Source: Anaeromyxobacter oryzae (GTDB taxonomy: Bacteria; Myxococcota; Myxococcia; Myxococcales; Anaeromyxobacteraceae). Taken from it: a DNA stretch of 64,000 bases. The notes below the pieces were generated by a model that saw only the letters and a program-made list of their open reading frames with translations, did no database searches and was not told the origin of the DNA. Shown in pieces: positions 39,125 to 46,561 of the stretch; positions within the stretch are counted from its first letter, which is position 1, and every line of letters starts with the position of its first letter. Made by a program: the position numbers and the translations under genes. The stretch is from the NCBI RefSeq assembly GCF_023169945.1, contig NZ_AP025591.1, forward strand, positions 4,212,481-4,276,480, written 5' to 3'.

Positions 39125-39140
39125 TGGCACGTCGATTGCT
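39125..39140 (+). promoter_or_regulatory. Sigma-54 (-24/-12) promoter of lpxC
   Basis: TGGCACGTCGATTGCT matches the sigma-54 consensus TGGCACG-N4-TTGCW at every defined position, with the GG and GC dinucleotides separated by exactly 10 bases. The predicted start of transcription is near 39151, about 42 bases before the lpxC ATG at 39193. A longer in-frame lpxC reading would start inside this promoter, which favours the ATG. The activator is unknown. Confidence 0.75.
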
Positions 39141-39192
39141 CAAGTGGGGGTCGCCCGGGCGCCACGCCCAGAGGACGGGACGGACACTCGAC

Positions 39193-40119
39193 ATGGCTTA
39201 CTGGAATCAGCGGACGGTGGCGAAGCGGGTCTCGTGTACGGGCATCGGCCTGCACTCCGGGAAGCCCGCGACGCTGACGCTCGCGCCCGCCGCCTCGGAC
39301 GCGGGCATCACGTTCGTCCGGATGGATCTCGGCGTCGAGATCCCGGCCCGGAACGAGTTCGTCGTCGACACCACCCTGTCCACCAGCATCGGGTCCGGCA
39401 AGGCGCGCGTCTCGACGGTCGAGCACGTGATGGCCGCGCTCCACGGGATGGGCATCGACAACTGCCGGGTCGAGGTGGACGGGCCCGAGATCCCGATCCT
39501 CGACGGCTCCGCCGCGCCGTTCGTGTGCCTCGTGCACGAGGCGGGCGTGAAGGTGCAGTCCGCCGGGAAGCGGTACCTCGTCGTCGATCAGGTGATCGAG
39601 CTGCGCGACGGCGACAAGGTCGCGCGCCTCGAGCCGTCGGACACGTTCGCGGTGGAGTTCACCGCCGACTTCGGCCACCCGCTCATCACGAACCAGGCGT
39701 TCCGGGTCACGCTCTCCGACAGGAGCTTCGAGCGCGAGGTGGCGCGCGCCCGCACGTTCTGCTTCCGTCGCGACATCGAGCGGATGCAGGCGATGGGGCT
39801 CGCGAAGGGCGGCAGCCTCGAGAACGCCATCGTCGTCGACGAGTTCTCGATACTGAACCCGGAGGGCCTCCGCTTCCCCGACGAGTTCGCGCGCCACAAG
39901 GTGCTCGACGCCGTGGGCGACCTCGCGCTCGCGGGGATGCCGATCGTCGGCGCGCTGATCGCGGTGAAGAGCGGCCACGCGATGAACCAGGCGCTCGTCC
40001 GCAAGGTGCTCGCGGATCCGACCTCGCACCGCGTCGTCCGCGTCACCGCCGAGGCGGACGCGCCCGCGATCCGCGCCAACGTGCCGGCCCTCGTCGTCCC
40101 GAACGGCCAGATCGCCTAG
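39193..40119 (+). CDS. lpxC: UDP-3-O-acyl-N-acetylglucosamine deacetylase LpxC
   Basis: A 308-residue Zn2+ deacetylase, the first committed step of lipid A synthesis. Metal ligands are H78 (STVEHVMAAL) and the HKxxDxxGD motif (RHKVLDAVGDLAL), with the general base Glu in V-E-H, and FDHPLI-like EFTADFGHPLI and RTFCFRRD segments. Length is normal and the C-terminus is complete. It is normally controlled post-translationally by proteolysis in enterics; here a consensus sigma-54 promoter 53 bases upstream suggests transcriptional control. It is an isolated lpxC, not next to the cell-division genes where it lies in E. coli. Confidence 0.95.
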   Translation: MAYWNQRTVAKRVSCTGIGLHSGKPATLTLAPAASDAGITFVRMDLGVEIPARNEFVVDTTLSTSIGSGKARVSTVEHVMAALHGMGIDNCRVEVDGPEIPILDGSAAPFVCLVHEAGVKVQSAGKRYLVVDQVIELRDGDKVARLEPSDTFAVEFTADFGHPLITNQAFRVTLSDRSFEREVARARTFCFRRDIERMQAMGLAKGGSLENAIVVDEFSILNPEGLRFPDEFARHKVLDAVGDLALAGMPIVGALIAVKSGHAMNQALVRKVLADPTSHRVVRVTAEADAPAIRANVPALVVPNGQIA

Positions 40120-40195
40120 CGCCGATCCTTCACCTCGTCCGGCATCCTCGAGCGGCCGCGCGTGTCCACACGCGCGGCCGCGCTATCTCTCCGGC

Positions 40196-40432
40196 GTGCT
40201 CGAGCTCTTCCATCGGCTCTCGGAGCCCCACTCCGCCGCCGCGCGCAGGCTCGTCGCCGAGCTCGGGCTCGTGGACCGCGTCGTCTTCCGGAACGTGACC
40301 TTCGAGTCGCACCGGGACGCGCTCGCGGCCCGGGGCGGAGCCGCGGCGACCCCGGCGCTGTGGGACGGCGCCGTACTCCACACGGGGCTCGACGCCGTCC
40401 GGGCCGCTCTCCGGCGTGCGGCGGCGGCGTAG
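40196..40432 (+). CDS. Small glutaredoxin-like protein without the CxxC
   Basis: A 78-residue protein whose layout resembles a thioredoxin/glutaredoxin fold: a first strand LELFHRL, a helix SAAARRLVAELGL, a strand VVFRNVTF, the cis-Pro-like segment AATPALWDGAVLHTG and a last helix. The place of the redox CxxC is taken by SEPHS and there is no cysteine anywhere, so redox activity is excluded. The GTG at 40196 has no ribosome site; TATCTC ends six bases upstream, so it may be leaderless. It is 10 bases upstream of the DUF2804 gene. Confidence 0.55.
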   Translation: MLELFHRLSEPHSAAARRLVAELGLVDRVVFRNVTFESHRDALAARGGAAATPALWDGAVLHTGLDAVRAALRRAAAA

Positions 40433-40442
40433 GCTCCCCACC

Positions 40443-41468
40443 ATGACGGCCGTGCCCTACCCCGCGTCGCTCCCCCCGGCGCCGGAGGCCGTGTTCGACG
40501 CGGCAGGGGCGCCGCGGCTCGGCGCGTTCGCCGGCGTGATCCCGCTCGTCGCGCTCGTCGCGCCCCGCGCTCGGGCCGGGCTCCGCGACCGGCTCCGCCG
40601 CGCCGCTCGCGCGAAGCGCTGGTTCTACCTGTTCGCGGGCGGCGCGGAGGCGCTCGTCGGCGCGGCGATCGTGGAGGCGGGGCTGTTCGGCGGCGCGTTC
40701 GTGTGGGTCCTCGACCGGCGACGCCGCGAGATGGTCGTCGAGCGGTCCGGCGCGGGGCTGCCGAAGGTGAACGCGGAGGTGGGCGCGTCGCCGGCGGAGG
40801 GCGCGCGGGCGCGCTTCGACGGCGGCGCGATGGCGCTCCGGGTGGAGCGCACCGGCGCCGCCTGGCGGCTCACTGGCCGGGTACGCAGGCACCTCGAGCT
40901 CGACGTCTCGCTCTCCGCAGCCGACGCGCCGCAGCCGTTCACGCTGGTGGCCGCCGTTCCCGGCGCGGGGCCCCGCACGACCCTCAAGGCGGGCGCGCTG
41001 CATGCGGAAGGCGCGGCGCGCGTGGATGGGCGGACGCTGCGGCTCGACGGCACCGGCGCGCTCGACTACACGGCCGGCCTCCTCGCCCGGGAGACCGCCT
41101 GGCGCTGGGCGCTCGGCACCGGCCGGGACGCGAGCGGCGCGCCGCTCGCGTTCAACCTGTGCGCGGGGTTCGGTGTGCCCGACTGCGACGCCGGCGAGAA
41201 CGCGCTGCTCGCGCCGGGGCCGGAGCGGCTGCCGCCGGTCCGGTTCGAGCTCGATCCGGCCCGACCGCTCGCGCCGTGGCGCATCGCGGGAGGCGGCGGC
41301 GCGGTCGACCTCGGGTTCCTCCCGGAGGCGCTCCACCGAGAGCGCAAGGAGCTCGCGCTCGTGCGCACGCGCTTCGTCCAGGTCGCGGGGACGTTCGAGG
41401 GCGTGGTCGCCGGCCGGCGCGTCGCGGCGCTGCCCGGGGTCGTCGAGGATCACTGGGCCCGGTGGTGA
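40443..41468 (+). CDS. DUF2804-family protein
   Basis: A 341-residue protein of the DUF2804 family, resembling lipocalin-like/AttH proteins in its many beta strands and in the closing VVEDHWARW motif. Other conserved pieces are KRWFYLFAGG near residue 60, LDYTAGLLARETAWRWALG and LAFNLCAGFGVP. It has no signal peptide or membrane helix. Function is not established; relatives have been linked to lipid or terpenoid modification only by fold. A TAGGCT box (40430-40435) ends seven bases before the ATG, overlapping the previous stop codon. Confidence 0.8.
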   Translation: MTAVPYPASLPPAPEAVFDAAGAPRLGAFAGVIPLVALVAPRARAGLRDRLRRAARAKRWFYLFAGGAEALVGAAIVEAGLFGGAFVWVLDRRRREMVVERSGAGLPKVNAEVGASPAEGARARFDGGAMALRVERTGAAWRLTGRVRRHLELDVSLSAADAPQPFTLVAAVPGAGPRTTLKAGALHAEGAARVDGRTLRLDGTGALDYTAGLLARETAWRWALGTGRDASGAPLAFNLCAGFGVPDCDAGENALLAPGPERLPPVRFELDPARPLAPWRIAGGGGAVDLGFLPEALHRERKELALVRTRFVQVAGTFEGVVAGRRVAALPGVVEDHWARW

Positions 41469-41518
41469 TGCGCTCGCGAGAGCGGCGGAGACGCGGGCCC
41501 GGGGCGCGAGCGAGCGCA

Positions 41519-41542
41519 GGGGCACGCGGATGAGCGTGCCCC
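41519..41542. terminator. Bidirectional terminator hairpin
   Basis: GGGGCACGC (41519-41527) and GCGTGCCCC (41534-41542) form a perfect 9-bp stem with the loop GGATGA, between two convergent genes whose stops are at 41468 and 41555. There is no long T tract on either side, so termination would rely on the strong stem. Confidence 0.6.
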
Positions 41543-41554
41543 CGCGCCGTCCCG

Positions 41555-42052
41555 TCAGTGCATTCCGGTGTGGCCGGAGTGGTCCGGCGTCACGCCGCCG
41601 GATGGGTGGATGGTGCCGCGCCAGGCACCCGTCTCCATCGTGCGCTCCTCCACGAAGCGCTTGAACCGCTCGAGGTCCCCCTCGACCCGGCGCGACACGA
41701 ACCCGAGCATGTCGCCGACCTTCTCGACGACGCCCTGCGGATCGTACTCGAGCGCGAGCGTGACGCGACACCGGTCGCCCTCGAGCGGCGTGAACGTCAC
41801 GACGCCGGAGTTGATCGCGCCGCGCGTGTGCCGCCAGGCGATCTGCTGGTCCGGGATCTGCTGGACGATCTCCGCCGTCCACTCCTCGTCCTTGCCGCCG
41901 ATCTTCGCCTTCCAGTGGAGCGTCCTGTCGTCCATCTGGTGGACCTCGTCGACGCCCTCCATGAACCGCGGGAAATCCTCGAACTGCGTCCACTGGTCGT
42001 AGACCATCCGGAGCGGCCTATCGACCTCGATGCTCTTCTCGACCCGAGCCAT
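41555..42052 (-). CDS. SRPBCC-family cyclase/dehydrase protein
   Basis: A 165-residue single-domain START/SRPBCC protein (polyketide cyclase/dehydrase type). It begins MARVEKSIEVDRPLRMVYDQWTQFEDFPRFM, the standard first strand and helix, then DRTLHWKAKIGGKDEEWTAEI and RVTLALEYDPQGVVEKVG, with the final long helix ERFKRFVEERTMETGAW. The fold binds hydrophobic ligands in a deep cavity; the ligand is not predictable. The start ATG at 42052 has a G6 run ahead. The C-terminal tail is His-rich (HSGHTGMH). Confidence 0.83.
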   Translation of the reverse strand: MARVEKSIEVDRPLRMVYDQWTQFEDFPRFMEGVDEVHQMDDRTLHWKAKIGGKDEEWTAEIVQQIPDQQIAWRHTRGAINSGVVTFTPLEGDRCRVTLALEYDPQGVVEKVGDMLGFVSRRVEGDLERFKRFVEERTMETGAWRGTIHPSGGVTPDHSGHTGMH

Positions 42053-42160
42053 GTGTCCCCCCTGGGAGGTTTCCACCGGAAGCCTTGCCACGGCGGCCCC
42101 GGATGGCACGGGCAGGCGCCTCCGCTCGCGTCCGCCCCAGGGCGTGACCAACGTGGACTC

Positions 42161-42574
42161 GTGCGCGACGGGGGAGCAGGGCGGGCGCTCGCGATCGGAC
42201 AGGGTGCGTTCTACCTGGCGACGGGCGTCTGGCCGCTGCTCGACGAGGCGAGCTTCGAGGCGGTGACCGGCCCGAAGCGCGAGCCCTGGCTCGTGAAGAC
42301 GGTGGGCGTGCTCGTCGCCGCGATCGGCGCGACGCTCGCCGCAGCGGGAGTCCGCCGCTCGATCACGCCCGAGGTCGCCGCGCTCGGCGCGGTCACCGCG
42401 GCGGGCATCGCGGTCGTCGAGGGTTGGTACGCGGGGCGGCGCCGGCGGATCTCGCCCATCTACCTCGCGGACGCGGCGTTCGAGGCCGCGCTGGCCGCCG
42501 CCTGGGGTATCGCCCTCGCGCGCCGCGGCGGGACCGACGAGCGGCGGGCGCGCCGGCGGAGGGGCGGGGCATGA
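42161..42574 (+). CDS. Small integral membrane protein
   Basis: A 137-residue protein with about four hydrophobic segments (residues 10-25, 45-62, 70-85 and 105-122), an Arg-rich loop (YAGRRRRISPIY) before the last helix and an Arg-rich tail. The GTG at 42161 was selected because the hydrophobic core starts ten residues later; no clear ribosome site. The family is not named with confidence. Its stop overlaps the next gene's start (ATGA), so it is coupled to the small Cys-rich protein. Confidence 0.55.
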   Translation: MRDGGAGRALAIGQGAFYLATGVWPLLDEASFEAVTGPKREPWLVKTVGVLVAAIGATLAAAGVRRSITPEVAALGAVTAAGIAVVEGWYAGRRRRISPIYLADAAFEAALAAAWGIALARRGGTDERRARRRRGGA

Positions 42575-42810
42575 CGGGGACGTGCGAGGTGTGCGGGAAC
42601 GAGTACGAGCGCGCGCTCGAGATCACCGCGGGCGGCAAGCGCCACGTCTTCGACAGCTTCGAGTGCGCGATCCAGGCGCTCGCGCCGCGGTGCGCGCACT
42701 GCGCCTGCCGCATCATCGGCCACGGCGTGGACGCCGGCGGCCGGACCTATTGCTGCGCGCACTGCGCCCATCACGCCGGCGCCCGGGAAGGCGTGCCCGA
42801 AGACGCCTGA
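42571..42810 (+). CDS. Small Cys-rich zinc-binding protein
   Basis: A 79-residue protein with a CxxC near the N-terminus (TCEVCGN, C5/C8), a lone cysteine in DSFECAIQ, and a dense cluster CAHCACR ... YCCAHCAHHAG. The two halves look like treble-clef/TRASH-type zinc sites, and the last part recalls bacterial metallothionein motifs. Similar small proteins occur widely in actinobacteria and proteobacteria without known function; zinc binding or storage is inference. It is coupled by ATGA to the membrane protein upstream, and a REP-like repeat follows its stop. Confidence 0.65.
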   Translation: MTGTCEVCGNEYERALEITAGGKRHVFDSFECAIQALAPRCAHCACRIIGHGVDAGGRTYCCAHCAHHAGAREGVPEDA

Positions 42811-42842
42811 CATCGCCCCGAGCCCGGAGCGGCGCGCCCCCC

Positions 42843-42899
42843 GGTCGCCCTGAGCGTGGATGGGATGAGAAGGCCGCCCTCCGCGGAGTCGAAGGGCGG
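42843..42899. repeat. REP-like intergenic inverted repeat, second copy
   Basis: Read on the minus strand, this element contains CCGCCCTTCGACTCCGCGGA at one end and CGCTCAGGGCGACC at the other, with internal CGCCCT/AGGGCG complementarity. It shares the CTCNGGGCGA core with the element at 34591-34646, and again sits immediately 3' of a gene, between convergent stops, so it may also act as a terminator or mRNA stabiliser. Confidence 0.55.
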
Positions 42900-42908
42900 G
42901 TCGCCGCC

Positions 42909-43367
42909 TCAGGCCGGCCGCGCCTGCGGGACCCGCGGCGGCGACTTCACCGCGCGATCGATCATCCGCTTCGCGAACGCGGTCCCGGCCGCGACCGCCA
43001 CCGCCGTCACGATCTTGTTCGGGATGCTCGGCTCGGCCGCGACGCGGTCCGGGTGCTCGACGAGGCGGGCCAGGGCCCGACGCGTCTCGCGGATCCGCGT
43101 GGACGGGCGCCGCCGCTCGCGCCGCGACCGCACCGCGAGCGCGATGAGCCCGCCGAGGACGAGCGCGGCCGCGCTCGCCGCCACGGCGACGACCACCGGG
43201 TGACGTCGCGCCTGGAGCCCGAGGTCGAACGCCTCGTGCCGGCGCCGGTCCAGCTCCGCCACCAGCGCGCCGAGCTCCCCCCGGATGCTCTCGATCTCGC
43301 CGGAGACCCGGCGCACGTCGCCCCCCCCGGGAGACCCGTTCTTCACGCGATCTGGTCCTTCGCCCAT
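42909..43367 (-). CDS. Membrane-anchored protein with DUF3618-like N-terminus
   Basis: A 152-residue protein. The N-terminal part RRVSGEIESIRGELGALVAELDRRRHEAFDLGLQARRHP resembles DUF3618, followed by one membrane helix (about residues 60-80), a basic cluster and a second weak hydrophobic stretch near residue 120. Its ATG lies inside the end of the upstream YqjE-like gene (25-base overlap), so the pair is translationally linked. The layout recalls the yqjD-yqjE-yqjK stress membrane cluster of enterobacteria, whose products associate with ribosomes or membranes in stationary phase; the equivalence is inference. Confidence 0.6.
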   Translation of the reverse strand: MGEGPDRVKNGSPGGGDVRRVSGEIESIRGELGALVAELDRRRHEAFDLGLQARRHPVVVAVAASAAALVLGGLIALAVRSRRERRRPSTRIRETRRALARLVEHPDRVAAEPSIPNKIVTAVAVAAGTAFAKRMIDRAVKSPPRVPQARPA

Positions 43368-43783
43368 CGCACGTTCTCCTGGAGAGACCGCCGCGTCGTG
43401 TCGAGCGGCTTGCGGACGCGCTTCGCCCAGCCCCACAGGCCGATGCCGGTGCCGACGGCGAGGACCACCGCCGCGACGATCAGCGCGGCGGCCCACCCCG
43501 GCAGGACCTCGGCCTCCATGAGCGCGAGCACGATCGCGGTGAGCAGGAGCTGGACGGTGAAGATCGCGCAGAGCCCCGCCGCGCCGAGGCCGCTCGCCAT
43601 CTTGATCTCGGCGCGCAGGTCGGCGCGCACCTCGGCCTTCGCGAGCTCCACCTCCTTGCGGACGAGGGTGCTCGCCTTCCGGGCGACCTCCGTCACGAGG
43701 TCGCGGGTCGGGAGCTCGCGCAGTCCCGCGCCGCGCGGCGGCGGCGGATGGGTCGGGATCCCCGGCCGGTCGTTCGCGTTCAT
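43343..43783 (-). CDS. YqjE-like membrane protein (phage holin superfamily III)
   Basis: A 146-residue protein with a Pro-rich N-terminus, an amphipathic helix (STLVRKEVELAKAEVRADLRAEI) that is the hallmark of the Phage_holin_3_6/YqjE family, and two closely spaced membrane helices (about residues 72-92 and 97-117). Despite the family name these chromosomal proteins are not lytic; they are small envelope-stress membrane proteins. The ATG at 43783 was chosen at the start of homology. The downstream gene starts within its last codons. Confidence 0.75.
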   Translation of the reverse strand: MNANDRPGIPTHPPPPRGAGLRELPTRDLVTEVARKASTLVRKEVELAKAEVRADLRAEIKMASGLGAAGLCAIFTVQLLLTAIVLALMEAEVLPGWAAALIVAAVVLAVGTGIGLWGWAKRVRKPLDTTRRSLQENVRWAKDQIA

Positions 43784-43883
43784 CGTCCCCCCTCGGCCCA
43801 CCGCCGATCCTCGCGGGCGCACGAGACAAGGTGCTCCCGCGACCGGCCGCGCGCACCGTACGGCCGCGGGGGGCGCGGGGCTC

Positions 43884-44825
43884 TCACCGCGCGGGTGCGC
43901 GGGCGAGCTCCGCCGCGCCGGGCAGGCGCTGCATGAGCGTGAGCACCGGCTCGAACAGGTCTCCGCCGCGCTCGACCCGCCGGAGGACGTCGCGCGCCTC
44001 GAGGACCAGGCCCGCGGCGCGGCGGGACCGGGCGGCCTTCTCCACCTCGGTCCAGCGGACCGGCGCCGAGACGGTCGGCCGGGCGCGGGCGCGGAGCGAG
44101 TAGACGCAGACCGTGGTCTTGTGCGGGTCGTTCTGGCTCCAGTCCACCAGCACCTTCCCCGCGCGGAGCGACTTCGCCATCCGCTCGACGACGAGGCGGG
44201 GGTGGCGCTGCTCCAGCAGGCGGGCGACCGCGTGCGCGAACGGCTTCGTCTCGTCGTACGACGTCGGCCGGTTCAGCGGGACGTACACCTGGAGCCCCTT
44301 CGAGCCCGACGTCTTCGGGAACGACTCGAGGCCGAGCGCGCCGAGGAGGCGCCGGAGGAGGAGCGCGACGTCGCAGCACGCCACCACGTCCGCCGGGGGG
44401 CCGGGATCGAGATCGAAGGCGAGCACCGTCGGCCGGCTCATGCTGCGCGCCAGCGACAGCGAGGCGTGCAGCTCGAGGTCGGCGATGCTCGCGAGCCACA
44501 CGAGCGAGGCGAGATCGTCCACGACGCAGTGGTCGATGAACGCCTGGTTCCCGTCGCTCCAGACCGCCTCGGTCCGGAACCACGATGGCCGGTGCCGCGG
44601 GCAGCGCTTCTCGTAGAAGAACGGCCCGGCGACGCCGTCCGGATAGCGCTTCAGCGTGAGGGGACGGCCGCGAAGGTGCGGGAGGAGCGCCGGCGCGATG
44701 CGCGTGTAGTAGTCGACGAGGTCACGCTTCGTGAAGCCGGCCTCGGGGTAGAAGACCTTGTCCAGGTTACGGAGGACGATGCGCCGCCCCGCGACGTCGA
44801 CCTCGATCGCCCCGCCCCTCGCCAC
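43884..44825 (-). CDS. LigD-type NHEJ polymerase (stand-alone PolDom)
   Basis: A 313-residue archaeo-eukaryotic primase-type polymerase, corresponding to the polymerase domain of LigD, which fills and extends ends in non-homologous end joining, preferring ribonucleotides. Signature pieces are NLDKVFYPEAGFTKRDLVDYY, the catalytic DxD in LAFDLDPGPP, the FPKTSGSKGLQVYVPL segment and KVLVDWSQND with the third acidic residue. There is no ligase or 3'-phosphoesterase domain. The Ku gene ends 10 bases upstream on the same strand, so the two form an operon. Confidence 0.9.
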   Translation of the reverse strand: MARGGAIEVDVAGRRIVLRNLDKVFYPEAGFTKRDLVDYYTRIAPALLPHLRGRPLTLKRYPDGVAGPFFYEKRCPRHRPSWFRTEAVWSDGNQAFIDHCVVDDLASLVWLASIADLELHASLSLARSMSRPTVLAFDLDPGPPADVVACCDVALLLRRLLGALGLESFPKTSGSKGLQVYVPLNRPTSYDETKPFAHAVARLLEQRHPRLVVERMAKSLRAGKVLVDWSQNDPHKTTVCVYSLRARARPTVSAPVRWTEVEKAARSRRAAGLVLEARDVLRRVERGGDLFEPVLTLMQRLPGAAELARAPAR

Positions 44826-44835
44826 GTCGCCGCTC

Positions 44836-45750
44836 CTACGCCCGCTTCTTGCGCGCCCGCTTCGCCCGCGCGGTCCGGGCCGCCGCCTGGGCGGGGTGCC
44901 GCCGGGCGCCGTGCGCCGGGCGGCGGTGCTCCTCGGCCGCGCGCGGCGCGCCGTCGTGCCCCTCCGCGCCGCGCCGCCGGGCCGCCGCGAGGCTCGCCGA
45001 CAGCGCGTCCGCGAGGCTCACCACCTGCGCGGGCGCCTCCTCCGCCTCCGGCGCCTCGATCGTCTGGCCCTCCGCCTTCTTCTCGACCAGCTCGAGGATC
45101 CGCTGCCGGCGCAGGTCGGGGTAACGCTCGGGCTCGAACGGGCCCGTGAGCGAGGCGACCAGCTGCTCCGCCATCGCGAGCTCGCGCTCGGAAGGCTTCC
45201 CCCCGGCCTCCGGCAGCTCCAGCGACGACACCGGGATCACCTCGTCGGCCCGGTTCATGGTCGAGAGGGCGAGCGCCTCGCCCTCCGCCGGCCGCACGCA
45301 GCAAAGCGACTCCTTGGTCCGGAGCACCGCGGTGGCGATGCCGACCTTCCCCGCCCTGCGCATCGCGTCCCCGAGGAGCCGGTAGGCCTTGGCCGCGCTC
45401 CGGTCCGGCACGAGGTAGTACGTGCTCTCGAAGAAGACCGGGTCGATCTCGGAGAGGTCCACGAAGTCGTGGATCTCGACGGTGCGCGTGGCCTTCGGAT
45501 CGTACTTCTCGAGCTCCTCGCGGGTGACCGTCACGTACCGGTGCGACGCGACCTCGAAGCCCTTCACGACGTGCTCGTACGGGACCTCCTCGTTCTCCAC
45601 CTCGCAGAAGCGCTTCAGGCGGATCCGCCCGCCGTCCTTGTCGTGGAGCATGTGGAAGTGGACGTCCTTCTGCGAGACCGCGGTGAAGAGCTTCACCGGG
45701 ATGTTCACGAGCCCGAACGTCAGCGCTCCGCTCCAGATCGCCCTCGGCAT
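44836..45750 (-). CDS. ku: Ku DNA-end-binding protein
   Basis: A 304-residue bacterial Ku that forms a homodimeric ring on DNA double-strand ends and recruits the LigD polymerase/ligase. It starts MPRAIWSGALTFGLVNIPVKLF, then has the core LKRFCEVENEEVPYEHVVKGFE and IDPVFFESTYYLVPDRSAAKAY, and ends with a long basic, Ala-rich tail (RAKRARKKRA) of the kind that threads Ku along DNA. The ATG at 45750 is the family start; the open frame upstream is ignored. A LigD polymerase follows after 10 bases. Confidence 0.94.
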   Translation of the reverse strand: MPRAIWSGALTFGLVNIPVKLFTAVSQKDVHFHMLHDKDGGRIRLKRFCEVENEEVPYEHVVKGFEVASHRYVTVTREELEKYDPKATRTVEIHDFVDLSEIDPVFFESTYYLVPDRSAAKAYRLLGDAMRRAGKVGIATAVLRTKESLCCVRPAEGEALALSTMNRADEVIPVSSLELPEAGGKPSERELAMAEQLVASLTGPFEPERYPDLRRQRILELVEKKAEGQTIEAPEAEEAPAQVVSLADALSASLAAARRRGAEGHDGAPRAAEEHRRPAHGARRHPAQAAARTARAKRARKKRA

Positions 45751-45850
45751 GCGCAGCCCCCCGGGCGAACGATCCGTCCCCGGACGGGCGGAGGCAACGC
45801 GGGGTTCTCCGCGCGCTCCGGCGGCCCCAGATTCTCGGAGGAGGTACGGG

Positions 45851-46021
45851 ATGCCGGGCAAGCGAAGGGACGAGCCGCGGAAGGACGCCGGGGACGCGCC
45901 GCGCACGGATCTGCCGCCGACCAGGGAGCCGTACGACGACGGCTACTTCGGGACGGGAGAGGAGGAGGGGGTCGAGCGTGAGCGCGAGGCGCCGGACCCG
46001 GGAGAGAGCGGCGAGCGCTAG
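45851..46021 (+). CDS. Small hydrophilic protein
   Basis: A 56-residue, strongly charged protein (MPGKRRDEPRKDAGDAP, ending DPGESGER) with no hydrophobic core, probably disordered. It is supported by a canonical AGGAGG seven bases before the ATG at 45851 rather than by homology. It is divergent from the Ku gene and its stop overlaps the convergent STAS gene stop by four bases. Confidence 0.45.
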   Translation: MPGKRRDEPRKDAGDAPRTDLPPTREPYDDGYFGTGEEEGVEREREAPDPGESGER

Positions 46022-46341
46022 CTCGCCGTGGCGCCGGGATCGCCGTCGGCGGACGCCTCCACGTCGACGCCGAAGTAGCGGAAGATCCGGAGCTGGTGCT
46101 GTCGCAGGCCGCGCATGAACAGCCGGTGGTCCGCGCCCGCCAGCCCGTGCGCGAGCGTAGCGACGCCCAGGTCGGCGAACTCGCGGACGAGGCTGAAGTC
46201 GAGGACGAGCTCGTGATCGTGCTCGCCCTCCAGGCGCTGCGCCAGCTCGAAGGCCGAGGCCCGGTCGAAGGTCCCGCACAGGCGGATGACCGTCCGGTCG
46301 CCCTCGTGCTCGCTGTGGAACGTGCAGCTGCTCTCCGGCAT
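46018..46341 (-). CDS. STAS-domain protein
   Basis: A 107-residue single STAS domain (residues 12-90: RTVIRLCGTFDRASAFELAQRLEG, ELVLDFSLVREFADLGVATLA). STAS domains act as anti-sigma-factor antagonists or stressosome parts; however, the Ser/Thr normally phosphorylated in D-S-S/T-G is replaced (REFADLGV), so phospho-switching of the usual kind is unlikely. No partner kinase is adjacent. About 220 bases of non-coding sequence separate it from the CoA-transferase gene; nothing but short GC dyads is visible there. Confidence 0.7.
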   Translation of the reverse strand: MPESSCTFHSEHEGDRTVIRLCGTFDRASAFELAQRLEGEHDHELVLDFSLVREFADLGVATLAHGLAGADHRLFMRGLRQHQLRIFRYFGVDVEASADGDPGATAS

Positions 46342-46561
46342 GGCGCTCCCTCCGGACCCCGGCGCGCCCGTGCCGACGCGCAGGCACCAGACCGTCGCTC
46401 GCCGCGTCGTCAGGACTCCCCGGCGCGATCCTTCTCACGCGAGCGACGCGCCGCAACGCCGTAGTGGGGGACCGCCCGCAGGGTCACCGCGCGCGTACCG
46501 GCCCGGGCGCCATCCGAGCGCGGCGGGTCCGGCGAGGGGCACGGGCGTGCGCCCGCGGCGG

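Noticed and set aside
43343-43783. Prophage holin
   Set aside because: The family name is misleading; there are no phage genes around and the layout matches chromosomal YqjE-like proteins.
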